Source: Candidatus Abyssobacteria bacterium SURF_5 (lineage in GTDB: Bacteria; Abyssobacteria; SURF-5). Taken from it: 25,523 bases of DNA. Of the stretch, positions 1-7,873 are shown one piece after another. Positions within the stretch are counted from its first letter, which is position 1; every line of letters starts with the position of its first letter. The notes beneath the pieces were generated by a model. That model was not told the DNA's origin. It ran no database searches and saw only the letters and a list, made by a program, of their open reading frames with translations. The stretch covers positions 1 through 25,523 of the forward strand of contig QZKU01000059.1 of assembly GCA_003598085.1 (NCBI GenBank). The letters are read 5' to 3'. A program made the translations under genes and the position numbers.

Positions 1-70
1 CTACCGCACATTTGAAACCTTTTCGCTTGCCCTTTATCACGTGCTCGGAGACCTTCCTATGCCACAATTA

Positions 71-112
71 ACCCACAAATTCTTGTGAGGAGCTAGAAAT
101 ATTTATTCTTGC
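71..112 (+). repeat. Left copy of a 42-43 bp imperfect dispersed repeat
   Basis: The core ACCCACAAATTC, followed by TTGTGAGGA and AGAAAT, recurs in opposite orientation at 25407-25449. Over the first 30 bases about 26 match; similarity then continues more weakly to about base 112 with a one-base indel. This copy contains a CACAA-attc-TTGTG inverted repeat. It also overlaps a hairpin at 89-115 (GGAGC and AGAA pairing with TTCT and GCTCC, with one T-T mismatch). It lies between the end of the molybdoenzyme gene and the window edge. The function is unknown; it could be a dispersed repeat or a shared regulator site. Confidence 0.5.
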
Positions 113-192
113 TCCATGGCTTCAAGATAAGGCCACGCAATCTCATGTCATGATTCAAGGCAGTATCCGGCAAGGATGATATTTTCTGTCGT

Positions 193-2322
193 TCAGGCCT
201 TTGGACAAGCGCGAAGGGAACACGGGATCGCGTTATAGAGGGGCATCCCGGTGAATGAATCGAGACAGGAGTCGTCGGTAAGAACATTGGCGTTCGCACC
301 CTGTTCTAGCGAGGGCGACTGGCTTTCAGGATGGTCAAGGATTCGTCCCCACCCATGAGGAATCGAGACGACGCCTTGGCGCATGCCGTCATCGATGCGC
401 GCTTTCAGGCGAATGCTTCCATTGCCAGTAATAATCTCGACGACGTCGCCTTCGGTCGCCGAAAGCGCCTGCGCATCGGAAGGATGGAGCCGAACACAAT
501 TTTCGGATTGCTTCACCAGCAGGCTCTTCAGTCCCCGAAGATTCGTATTCTTTGTGTACCGCGAGCGCTCGCCGCTGATCAGCATAAACGGGTGGTCGCG
601 ATCAACCTCGGGGGGCAAAACATGGGCAAGCGCGGTTGTGAATTCGGGCGGAGCGATTTCAATCTTCTTTGAGCGGGTAGCCAGCTTCCGCAATGCGCTC
701 CCAAACTGGATATTCCCCTTCATTACCCCGTGCGGGTGATTCATCAACTCCGCCATCTTCACTTTCCCCATCGGCCCGAGAAGGAGTCGATAATAGTTCT
801 TCGGATCGAAGCCGAATCTGCCGACGCCGGTCATTCTGTCACAAAACGCGCCTGCCTTAAAAAGGAAATCTATCATGCGTTGGTTCAAGAGAGGGCGGCG
901 CATTGCGCGCGCGAGCATGAGGAAGATTTCCCATTCGGCTTTCGCCTCGCCGGGCGGCTCGACCACCTTGCGGCTCCATTGGGCGAACGGGTACGGGAAA
1001 TGATCCGGAAAAGTCACATACAAATCATCCTTTTCGAGAAAGTTAGCAGCAGGAAGAACGAAATCGGCGTCTTGCGCTGTCTCATTCATGTACATGTCGA
1101 TGCTCACCAGCAGGTCGAGCTGTTCCCGGGCCTCGGCAAATCTCCGAGAGTTCGGGAATACCAGAGACGGATCGCCTGCATCGACAATGAGAGCGCGAAT
1201 TCTCTTCGGCGTATCCGACAGAATCTCCTGCGCCAAGATGGATGCGGGATATGAGCCGGTCAGGTAAGGATAGCCTCCAACCATCGAATGCCGCTTTTTC
1301 TTTCCGACCGCCATGCGCGAAAGCAAGTCCAGGTCCAGGATTCCAGGATTGAACAAGAGTCCGCCCGGCCGATCGATATTGCCGGTAACCGCGTTCAGCG
1401 CCTCAACCAGCCAATAGGTGAGCGTGCAGTTGCGCGACGTATTGACGCCAAGCTTGCAGATTGCGCAGGCGGATTCAGCACCGGCAAATTCCTCCGCTAT
1501 TTGCGTTATCGTTTCGGCGGGAACTCCGCACACCCGTTCCGCTTCACTCGGCGAAAGAGGTCCCCAAGACTCGAAAAATCGCCAGCCGGAACAATGCTCC
1601 TTCAGGAATTCCCCATCGTATAATTCCTTTTGAAGAAGATGCGCATATATTCCCTGCAGGAGGAAGAGATCGCTCCCCGGCACTATCTGAGCGTGAATAT
1701 CCGCCATCTCCGCCGTTTCCGTCCGGCGCGGATCGACGACAAACAACTTGCCGCCACGTTTCTTCAGCTCGTTCAATGAACGGACGATGCCGGGATGATC
1801 AAGCGAAACGAGCGGATTACTCCCGAAGAGCAGCAGGCACCGAGTTCGTTCAAGGTCCGGTTGTGTGACGCGGAACTGGCTTCCGTACATTTTCTCCATC
1901 ACGAGATATCGATTCGTAAATTCCAGCGTGAGCACGTTGTACATCCGGTCGGAACCGAGCGAGCGAAGAAAACTGTCCGCCATGACATAATTCATCGACG
2001 AGGTCGGCGTCCCGGCGCCGTAATATGTTGCCACCGCCTGCGGGCCGTGCGCCCGAATGATACCGTTCAGTCTTTCCGAGATTTTCCCGATAGCTTCTTT
2101 CCAACCGATGCGCCGCCAGCCGGACCCTGTCTTTTCGTACGGGTAAAGAACACGCAGCGGATCAGATATCATTTCGTGAGCGACGGCGCCCTTCGTACAA
2201 AGGAACCCTCTCGTCAACGGCTGCTCTTTATCGCCGCGCAAGGCGACCAGCTTACCGGATTCAATCTCTGCTTCCATTCCGCATGCGGCCAGGCAGATCC
2301 CGCAGTGTGTGTACTTTTTCAT
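193..2322 (-). CDS. Molybdopterin-dependent oxidoreductase (formate dehydrogenase/DMSO reductase superfamily), substrate unknown
   Basis: This 709-residue protein is a catalytic subunit of the Mo/W-bisPGD superfamily. An N-terminal [4Fe-4S] site is visible as C7, C10, C14 and C42 (CxxCx3Cx27C) followed by CTKG. The central molybdopterin domain includes LLLFGSNP near 164-170 and FVVDPRR near 195. The C-terminal dinucleotide-binding domain begins near HPFMLISGERSRYTKN. Where formate dehydrogenases carry Cys or Sec as metal ligand, this protein reads LTLEFTNRY (about 131-139), with no Cys and no in-frame TGA. That argues against a classic formate dehydrogenase. There is no Tat signal, so it is probably cytoplasmic. 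The start at 2322 overlaps the upstream PaaX-family gene by 4 bp (ATGA), so the two are probably cotranscribed and translationally coupled. Electron-transfer subunits are not next to it. The family is certain; the reaction is not. Confidence 0.9.
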   Translation of the reverse strand: MKKYTHCGICLAACGMEAEIESGKLVALRGDKEQPLTRGFLCTKGAVAHEMISDPLRVLYPYEKTGSGWRRIGWKEAIGKISERLNGIIRAHGPQAVATYYGAGTPTSSMNYVMADSFLRSLGSDRMYNVLTLEFTNRYLVMEKMYGSQFRVTQPDLERTRCLLLFGSNPLVSLDHPGIVRSLNELKKRGGKLFVVDPRRTETAEMADIHAQIVPGSDLFLLQGIYAHLLQKELYDGEFLKEHCSGWRFFESWGPLSPSEAERVCGVPAETITQIAEEFAGAESACAICKLGVNTSRNCTLTYWLVEALNAVTGNIDRPGGLLFNPGILDLDLLSRMAVGKKKRHSMVGGYPYLTGSYPASILAQEILSDTPKRIRALIVDAGDPSLVFPNSRRFAEAREQLDLLVSIDMYMNETAQDADFVLPAANFLEKDDLYVTFPDHFPYPFAQWSRKVVEPPGEAKAEWEIFLMLARAMRRPLLNQRMIDFLFKAGAFCDRMTGVGRFGFDPKNYYRLLLGPMGKVKMAELMNHPHGVMKGNIQFGSALRKLATRSKKIEIAPPEFTTALAHVLPPEVDRDHPFMLISGERSRYTKNTNLRGLKSLLVKQSENCVRLHPSDAQALSATEGDVVEIITGNGSIRLKARIDDGMRQGVVSIPHGWGRILDHPESQSPSLEQGANANVLTDDSCLDSFTGMPLYNAIPCSLRACPKA

Positions 2323-3233
2323 GATCTGTTTCTCCGGTGAGGTCTCGCAGGACGGGGAATATCAAGCTCATCGGGCAGTCTGAGCAAATAGGCGTAGGCG
2401 TCGCCTGTCTCCAATCCGTGAATCAAATGAAAATGTTCATGGATCAGATCCTGCACATACAGTCCCAGCCAATCCCGGGGAAGCAGTTCCCTCGGAAGAG
2501 AAGGGTCGTGAGAAACGAGCTCCGCTGCTTCACTGAAGACGGTAAAAAGCTCCAGAAATGCCTCGCGCGCGCCCGGTGGCCGGCCTGACTCCACCGCCTT
2601 GCGAACCTTCTTGATCCGTACCTCCATCTTTTGCCCCATCACTTTACACTTGCGGTTAAGCGCGTCGAGCGGCCAAATTTCGCCCACGCGCTCCGCCACG
2701 GGAAAACCTCCCATGCGAATATCTCGGGTGAGCGAAACTATGATGTCGTGGACAACTCCCAGCCGACTTGCCAGCAGAGACACACTTTCAGACTTGTCTC
2801 GAGGCGCGATCCATACTCCTGCGGATGCTTGCCCGAATCCCAATTCCTTAAGACCCTCGCGCAGCCTGTCCCGTCTCTCACGCATCTTCTCGGGAATATT
2901 GAAGCTGATCAGAGTCCACGTGCCATCCCAATGATCACGGTTCTCAACGATGGAGTGCAAATGTTTGAACCTGTCGATCACTTCCGCGGCCAGTCTTTTG
3001 CCACGGGGAGAAAGCGCATACTCGGCTGTATTTCTCCCCGATGCAATCCGCGTGAGCAAACCGAGGCGGGCGAGCCTGCTGACACAACCGCGAACCGACG
3101 AAGGGCTCTTTCCAAAGAGCTCACCCAGTTCAACGGCCTCGCCAAGCCGCATGGTCTCGCCCTGGCTGAATGCGAAGAGAATGAATCTTTGTATATCCAT
3201 CAGTTGCGTTAGTTTTATTAACGGTCGTTTCAT
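2319..3233 (-). CDS. PaaX-family transcriptional regulator
   Basis: This is a 304-residue protein of the size usual for PaaX, the repressor of phenylacetate catabolism that senses phenylacetyl-CoA. An N-terminal winged helix (about 13-75) includes LGELFGKSPSSVRGCVSRL. The central PaaX domain has the typical W-D-G-T-W-T-L-I-S-F-N-I-P-E stretch and the later GFG...AGVWIAP. The C-terminal part, ending around LRLPDELDIP, matches the family C-domain. It overlaps the molybdoenzyme start by 4 bp, so it probably regulates that gene and itself. The start is uncertain. The ATG at 3233 lies upstream of the transcription start predicted from the promoter at 3235-3263, so the ATG at 3200 (MDIQRF) is a good alternative; neither has a clear Shine-Dalgarno. 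No other phenylacetate genes are present, so the ligand may differ from that of classic PaaX. Confidence 0.88.
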   Translation of the reverse strand: MKRPLIKLTQLMDIQRFILFAFSQGETMRLGEAVELGELFGKSPSSVRGCVSRLARLGLLTRIASGRNTAEYALSPRGKRLAAEVIDRFKHLHSIVENRDHWDGTWTLISFNIPEKMRERRDRLREGLKELGFGQASAGVWIAPRDKSESVSLLASRLGVVHDIIVSLTRDIRMGGFPVAERVGEIWPLDALNRKCKVMGQKMEVRIKKVRKAVESGRPPGAREAFLELFTVFSEAAELVSHDPSLPRELLPRDWLGLYVQDLIHEHFHLIHGLETGDAYAYLLRLPDELDIPRPARPHRRNRS

Positions 3234-3263
3234 ATTAATAACATATCAGCTTCTTTGTGTCAA
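3215..3263 (-). promoter_or_regulatory. Promoter and inverted repeat for the paaX-like/molybdoenzyme operon
   Basis: On the minus strand TTGACA (3263-3258) is separated by 17 bases from TATTAA (3240-3235). An inverted repeat TTATTAA-N13-TTAATAA (3215-3221 and 3235-3241) covers the -10 box and the first ATG. This fits an autoregulatory operator. The repeat is AT-rich, so chance is possible. Confidence 0.5.
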
Positions 3264-3367
3264 GCTTTTCCGACGCGACATGTGAAAAACTCCAGGCTCG
3301 GCCACCGCGCCCCGGCGGGCGCCGATGCTAACGTTTGCTTGCGCGTTCGGCGCAAGTATCCGTCTTC

Positions 3368-3396
3368 TTGACAACATCCCTTGCTGCTGTTACAAT
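3368..3396 (+). promoter_or_regulatory. Sigma70-type promoter of the iolGMN operon
   Basis: TTGACA (3368-3373), a 17-base spacer and TACAAT (3391-3396) form a near-consensus promoter. It would start transcription near 3403 and give a leader of about 80 bases before the iolG ATG at 3485. The ATG is preceded by AAAGGA at good spacing. The leader contains the palindromes TTCGAA and CTTGCCAAG, possible regulator sites, but no recognised operator. Confidence 0.6.
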
Positions 3397-3484
3397 TTTT
3401 TTTGGCTGTTGGCTAACAATTCGAATCCCCTTCTTGCCAAGCCGTTTCTCCAGAAACCCCCGGTAGTTCAGCCAAAGGAAAAGC

Positions 3485-4510
3485 ATGCACAGTACAGGAA
3501 GGGTGCGCATAGGCATCATCGGTTCGGGACGAATCGGCCGCATTCACGCCGAAAACCTTTGCAGATATCTGCCTGAGGCAGATGTCGTCGCCGTTACCGA
3601 CGCTATCCCGCGCGTCGCCGAGATCTGCGCAAAGGAATGCGGAATTCTTCATGTGTTCCCCGATTACCGCTTGCTTCTCGAACGTGAGGATATCGAGGCC
3701 GTTGTCATCTGCTCCAGCACCGAATCGCACGGTCTTCTTATCGAGAAAGCGGCCGCGGCCGGCAAACACATTTTCTGCGAAAAACCGATTGCGCTCGATC
3801 TGAAAGCCATCGACACCGCGCTTGCTGCCGTCGCGCAGGCGGGAGTAAAACTGCAGATCGGCTTTCAAAGAAGATTCGACCCGAGCTTCCGCAAAGTGCA
3901 TGACCTTGTTCAGTCCGGGCAAATTGGCGCTCCCTACATTCTCCGCATCACGAGCAGAGACCCCGAGCCGCCTCCTCTTGAGTACATCAGGAATTCGGGC
4001 GGAATATTCCTCGATATGACCATCCATGATTTTGATATGGCTCGATTTCTTCTGAATGACGAAGTTGAGGAGGTCTTCGCCTGCGGAACCGTCCTCGTAG
4101 ATGAAACCATTGGCCGCGCGGGAGACTTTGATACGGCGGTGGTCAACCTGAAATTCCGCCATGGCGCTCTCGCAGTCATTGATAATTGTCGAAAATCAGC
4201 ATATGGATACGACCAGCGGATTGAAGTACATGGTTCGCGCGGCATGGTGAGTGCAGGTAACCAAGTACCCGACACGACGATCACGAGCGATACCGCCGGG
4301 ATCCATCAACCATTGCCGCTCCATTTTTTTCTGGAGCGTTATCAGGAAGCATACCGAGAGGAAATGAAATCGTTTCTCAGCTCGATCCTCCTGGATCAAG
4401 AGCCGGAGGTCACCGGCGCGGACGGCCGAGCCCCGGTGGTTATGGCCCATGCCGCCTTGCTCTCGGTGAAAGAGAAACGTCCGGTGAAACTCTCTGAAGT
4501 CGAACCATAG
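3485..4510 (+). CDS. iolG: Inositol 2-dehydrogenase (Gfo/Idh/MocA family)
   Basis: The protein catalyses NAD-dependent oxidation of myo-inositol to scyllo-inosose (2-keto-myo-inositol) in the cytoplasm. Its 341 residues match the family length. The N-terminal Rossmann fold has GSGRIG (13-18). The Gfo/Idh/MocA signature EKP is at 99-101. The segment GGIFLDMTIHDFDMARFL (172-189), which supplies the catalytic Asp/His pair (D177, H181), is characteristic of inositol dehydrogenases within this superfamily. The start is supported by AAAGGA five bases upstream of ATG. It is first in an operon with an IolM-like dehydrogenase and an IolN-like hydrolase, which strengthens inositol over other sugar substrates. 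A related polyol such as scyllo-inositol or chiro-inositol cannot be excluded. Confidence 0.88.
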   Translation: MHSTGRVRIGIIGSGRIGRIHAENLCRYLPEADVVAVTDAIPRVAEICAKECGILHVFPDYRLLLEREDIEAVVICSSTESHGLLIEKAAAAGKHIFCEKPIALDLKAIDTALAAVAQAGVKLQIGFQRRFDPSFRKVHDLVQSGQIGAPYILRITSRDPEPPPLEYIRNSGGIFLDMTIHDFDMARFLLNDEVEEVFACGTVLVDETIGRAGDFDTAVVNLKFRHGALAVIDNCRKSAYGYDQRIEVHGSRGMVSAGNQVPDTTITSDTAGIHQPLPLHFFLERYQEAYREEMKSFLSSILLDQEPEVTGADGRAPVVMAHAALLSVKEKRPVKLSEVEP

Positions 4511-4596
4511 TTCCAGCCTTCCTGAGGACGAGAGCGCCCTCAGGCAAAATGGGTAAAGCGTTCACAAACCCTTCCAGTTAAGAAAGGAGAAAATAT

Positions 4597-5754
4597 ATGA
4601 AAGCGGTCGTTGCATCGGCCGAAAAGCAGCCACGCCGGGATTACGTCCTAAGCGAGTTCGAGAAGAGCACCGGAAAGGCGATTCAAGGATTCAAAGTCTG
4701 GAAAAATCCGTCCCTCGAGGTGAAGGAGGTTTCCGATCCTCGACCCGGCCCGACCGACGTCATCGTCGAAGTCAAGGCTGCAGGCATTTGCGGGTCCGAT
4801 GTTCATTTTTACGAAACGACGTCCGACGGATACATCCTCTATCCAGGCCTGACAAAATTCCCCGTCATCATCGGGCATGAGTTCGCCGGCGAGATTGTCG
4901 AGGTTGGCGCCGGCGTGCGCGATTTTCGAGTCGGAGATCGGGTGACGGCGGAGGAAATGGTGTGGTGTGGCTATTGCCGCGCCTGCCGCGACGGCTACCC
5001 GAATCATTGCCACAATCTCGAGGAGATAGGGTTTACCATTGACGGCGCAGATGCGAAATACGTGGCCGTCCCCTTCAGACTATGCTGGAAGGTAGAGAGC
5101 CTGTTCGAACATTACCCGAGCAGCGAGACCGCTTGGGAAGTCGCGGCTACAACCGAACCCACTTGCGTCGCCTATAATGGGATTTTCGAAAGAGCAGGCG
5201 GCTTTCGACCGGGCGCTCACGTCGTAATTTACGGCGGGGGACCGATCGGCCTGGCGGCGGTTGCGTTGTGCCGCACGGCCGGCGCCGCCTCGATAACCTG
5301 CTTTGAGCTCTCGGCTAAACGGAGGACGCTCGCCGCCCAGATGGGCGCCGACCATGTCTTCGACCCCCGCTCAGTCGTCCCACATCAGGTCGTGCTCGAT
5401 GTCACAAATGGCGAAGGGGCCGACCTGCAGGTCGAAGCGGCCGGCTCTCCAACCAAGACCATTCCCCAGATGGAACGCGCGCTTGCCATAAATGGCAAGG
5501 TATGCGTCATCGGGCGCGCCGCCGAACCTGTTCCGACTTTCTTTGAGACATATCAAGTCAGAAGAAGCCAAATCTATGGCTCGCAGGGCCATTCGGGCCA
5601 CGGCACGTTCCCCTCGGTTATCAGGTTGATGGGAGCGGGACGAGTCGACACCAGTCCGATGATCACTGCCCGATTCCCGCTCACGAAAGCCGTCGACGCC
5701 ATCAAGTTCCTGAGCGAAAACCGCGACGAAGGAAAAATCATGCTTCGTCCATGA
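4597..5754 (+). CDS. iolM: Zn-dependent scyllo-inosose 3-dehydrogenase (IolM-like medium-chain dehydrogenase)
   Basis: A 385-residue zinc-containing medium-chain dehydrogenase. Catalytic-zinc ligands are C65 (GICGSDVH) and H94-E95 (GHEF). Structural-zinc cysteines are C124, C127, C130 and C138. The NAD-binding GGGPIG is at 213-218. From memory it resembles Thermotoga maritima TM0412/IolM in its N-terminal extension before the GroES-like domain, in YILYPGLTKFPV, and in the C-terminal QGHSGHGTFP. That enzyme oxidises scyllo-inosose to the diketo compound 3-dehydro-scyllo-inosose. The gene follows iolG by 86 bases with AAGGAG upstream of its ATG, and precedes an IolN-like gene. A generic annotation would be sorbitol or threonine dehydrogenase-like; the neighbourhood makes IolM much more likely. 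Confidence 0.85.
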   Translation: MKAVVASAEKQPRRDYVLSEFEKSTGKAIQGFKVWKNPSLEVKEVSDPRPGPTDVIVEVKAAGICGSDVHFYETTSDGYILYPGLTKFPVIIGHEFAGEIVEVGAGVRDFRVGDRVTAEEMVWCGYCRACRDGYPNHCHNLEEIGFTIDGADAKYVAVPFRLCWKVESLFEHYPSSETAWEVAATTEPTCVAYNGIFERAGGFRPGAHVVIYGGGPIGLAAVALCRTAGAASITCFELSAKRRTLAAQMGADHVFDPRSVVPHQVVLDVTNGEGADLQVEAAGSPTKTIPQMERALAINGKVCVIGRAAEPVPTFFETYQVRRSQIYGSQGHSGHGTFPSVIRLMGAGRVDTSPMITARFPLTKAVDAIKFLSENRDEGKIMLRP

Positions 5755-5779
5755 GAAAGCGGAGGATAAAGAAAGACTT

Positions 5780-6886
5780 ATGAATCAGGAAAATCTTTGG
5801 CTGACCACAGAGAATCCTTCGATTATCTTTGAAAATACCGACGTTGGACGATTGAAGAAACGCCTGTGGGATGCATCCGAAGAAGAAATCGACAAAATTC
5901 TCGGAGAGTATGACGTGCCTTCACAGCCCGAACTCGGCAAGGCCGACAGCTATATCCAGACCACCGTTCGCCAGCGACTGATTGAAAACAGGCGAAAGAA
6001 CGACATCGTACTCGTTCCACTCGGCTGCACCGAGAATCATGGCCGTCATACCGTCTCGGGTCTCGATACATTTATGGTGACACAGATCGCTGAAGCCGTC
6101 CGCCGTTTTACCGCAAAGAAGGACAAACCTGTCGCTCTGGCTCTGCCGCCTCTGAATTACGGAGCACACCCATATCATCACGTCGGGATGCCCGGCACCG
6201 TTATCCTGCCGCAGGAGTTAGTGAAGGAACTGCTGGTGAACGTCATGCTCGGTTTATGGAATGACGGTTTCCGCAAACAGATATATCTCAATAACCATGG
6301 ACAACTCTGGGTTCTGGAAAGCGCCGTTCACGAGTTCATGTATCGCTACCAGCTTCCGGCGATCATCCGCGTGCTCGACTGGCACCGAGCCGTGCGCGAG
6401 TTCTTTTCTCCGTCCGGCAGGCCGGACAGCCTTGACACCAACTTCGTTCACGCTGATGAGGCCGAGACTTCAGTCGCCCTCCTTCTGTTTCCGCAAGGAA
6501 TGGTGGACATGAATCTCGCTGACGAAACGCAGGTTCAGGGCTTTTTGCCGGGCGGCCATTTCGATTCTTCCGTCGACCCATTTCGACGGCCGCATCGATG
6601 GTCGGAAGGCGAAGGACATTCGCCGATAGAGATTGCGTCAACTCCTGAGGGGGTGGTCGGCAATCCCCGCCTGGCGTCGGCCCGAAAGGCAAAACGGCCG
6701 GTTGCCGCAATTCTGAGTTATTTGACCCTGGTTATCGAGCAGATACTTGAGGCTTTTCCGCCGGGAACCGTTCCGCCGGCCGGAAAGCTGACATTGCGCA
6801 ATCCGGCCGAGCTGGAACCATATCTGAAGGAGCCTCAGACCAGCGGCTGGAAGTCCGCCTATGGGCTTGCAAAAATGGGGTGGTAG
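5780..6886 (+). CDS. iolN: 3-dehydro-scyllo-inosose hydrolase (IolN-like, creatininase superfamily)
   Basis: A 368-residue creatininase-superfamily metal hydrolase. The creatininase-type ligand pattern E-x-H-x8-D is seen as E85, H87 and D96 in GCTENHGRHTVSGLDTF. NNHGQ (171-175) and HADEAETS (224-231) supply the remaining active-site elements. In Thermotoga the IolN family opens the diketo-inositol ring to 5-keto-L-gluconate. The gene starts 25 bases after iolM. The nearest Shine-Dalgarno, GGAGG at 5761-5765, is 14 bases from ATG, a rather long spacing. The next pathway enzyme, the epimerase IolO, is not in the window, nor is a transporter. The superfamily is certain; the specific reaction rests on order and family recall. 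Confidence 0.8.
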   Translation: MNQENLWLTTENPSIIFENTDVGRLKKRLWDASEEEIDKILGEYDVPSQPELGKADSYIQTTVRQRLIENRRKNDIVLVPLGCTENHGRHTVSGLDTFMVTQIAEAVRRFTAKKDKPVALALPPLNYGAHPYHHVGMPGTVILPQELVKELLVNVMLGLWNDGFRKQIYLNNHGQLWVLESAVHEFMYRYQLPAIIRVLDWHRAVREFFSPSGRPDSLDTNFVHADEAETSVALLLFPQGMVDMNLADETQVQGFLPGGHFDSSVDPFRRPHRWSEGEGHSPIEIASTPEGVVGNPRLASARKAKRPVAAILSYLTLVIEQILEAFPPGTVPPAGKLTLRNPAELEPYLKEPQTSGWKSAYGLAKMGW

Positions 6887-6909
6887 CGCCCAAACAGGCG
6901 AGAATCCTG

Positions 6910-7347
6910 CTACTTTATTCCCTTGTCTGAGAGAATCTTTTTGATGCTGCGACGCCCAAGCTTGCGCAACGCGACTAGTCCCGCCTTGTTTTCACCACGG
7001 GGTCGCGCGCGACCCTGTTCCCAAAAAGCAACGGCTCCGGGACTCACATTGAGCAAGAGTGCGAGTTTCTCCTGGCTGACGCCAAGCTTTTTCCGAATAT
7101 TCTTTATGGCTCTGGCGGAAACTCTCGCAGATTTTACCTCTGCTTCACCTGCCTGCAATAAATGCCCGGGCCGCTCCGCTGTCTCGTGCTGAAGTTCGGT
7201 ACGAGGCCCATTGACCAGCCGCTCCAGTTTGCTGACAGTCTTTTTCAGTTCCCTGACATCCTTTGTGAGAGGGAGAACAGAATTCCGGAACTGTTTCCTC
7301 GTGAGACGGAGAACCTCAGCTTTAAAAGCGTCTTCCATCTTTCCCAT
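6910..7347 (-). CDS. Small coiled-coil plus XRE-type helix-turn-helix protein
   Basis: A 145-residue basic protein. Residues about 1-45 are predicted helical or coiled-coil (TKDVRELKKTVSKLERLV). A variable linker follows. An XRE/Cro-type HTH occupies about 80-125 (RKKLGVSQEKLALLLNVSP, then WEQGRARPR). The tail is LRKLGRRSIKKIL. I recall a widespread uncharacterised family with this layout. The frame is open upstream to 7515, but the start at 7347 (MGKMEDAF) is chosen because GAGGAGAGG lies just before it and the longer form would run into the HU gene. It is encoded directly downstream of HU on the same strand, 143 bases away, so cotranscription from the HU promoter is plausible. It is probably a DNA-binding protein; the targets are unknown. 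Confidence 0.72.
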   Translation of the reverse strand: MGKMEDAFKAEVLRLTRKQFRNSVLPLTKDVRELKKTVSKLERLVNGPRTELQHETAERPGHLLQAGEAEVKSARVSARAIKNIRKKLGVSQEKLALLLNVSPGAVAFWEQGRARPRGENKAGLVALRKLGRRSIKKILSDKGIK

Positions 7348-7489
7348 TTCTTTTTCCTCTCCTCGGGCTGAACGAGCGTACTCTTGCGATACTTTCCGAG
7401 GGACTCCTCTACTCCTACCGCTGAGCCGCGGGAAAAGACGATAGTAAAGAAGGACAAAGCCTCCTTTACTATCCGCAGGAAGATATGTG

Positions 7490-7780
7490 CTATTTCTTTT
7501 TGGCCATGACCGCATCTTTTGCGGCTTTGGCCACCCGGAACTTCAGAACGCGCTTGGCGGGAATCTTTATTGCTTCCCCGGTGGCGGGATTACGGCCCGT
7601 ACGGGCTTTCCGGTTTACAACTACCAGCTTTCCAATGCCGGGAATCGTGAATCCGTTCTTCGCCTCTTTATAGGCGGTTGCAGCTAATTGATCGAGTAGT
7701 TCATTGACCTGCTTTTTCGGAATCGCCGATTTCTCCGAAAGTTGCGCTACCAGTTGTGATTTCGTCATCGCTTTCGCCAT
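7490..7780 (-). CDS. HU/IHF-family nucleoid DNA-binding protein
   Basis: A 96-residue histone-like protein that would bind and bend DNA as a dimer. MTKSQLVAQLSEKS is the typical N-terminal helix. FTIPGIGKLVVVNRKARTGR followed by NPATGEAIKIPA covers the DNA-gripping arm with the conserved RxxRNPxTGE-type motif. KVLKF-like and lysine-rich endings are also present (MAKKK). An upstream ATG exists at 7807, but the ATG at 7780 has GGAGG eight bases before it and gives the usual length. It has its own strong promoter. HU versus IHF subunit cannot be decided here. Confidence 0.93.
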   Translation of the reverse strand: MAKAMTKSQLVAQLSEKSAIPKKQVNELLDQLAATAYKEAKNGFTIPGIGKLVVVNRKARTGRNPATGEAIKIPAKRVLKFRVAKAAKDAVMAKKK

Positions 7781-7844
7781 TCCTGTTTCCTCCGAGTTGA
7801 ATTCCACACGTCAACGAAAACTACTACTCCACTGATTTGAAGAA

Positions 7845-7873
7845 ATTATAGAGAATTAATAGCTGATTGTCAA
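7845..7873 (-). promoter_or_regulatory. Perfect-consensus sigma70 promoter for the HU gene
   Basis: On the minus strand TTGACA (7873-7868), a 17-base spacer and TATAAT (7850-7845) match the consensus exactly. Transcription would start near 7838, leaving a leader of about 58 bases to the HU ATG. This fits the high expression expected of a nucleoid protein. The rest of the gap to hypE (7874-8016) holds only a weak CTCC-atc-GGAG hairpin and no convincing terminator. Confidence 0.8.

Noticed and set aside
193-2322. Possible selenocysteine codon in the molybdoenzyme
   Set aside because: There is no in-frame TGA; the frame is continuous and the ligand region reads LTLEFTNRY.
6883-6913. Hairpin GTAGC...GCTAC with inner CGCC/GGCG between the convergent iolN and HTH genes
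   Set aside because: The stem is short and interrupted and there is no T-run on either strand, so I do not call a terminator.
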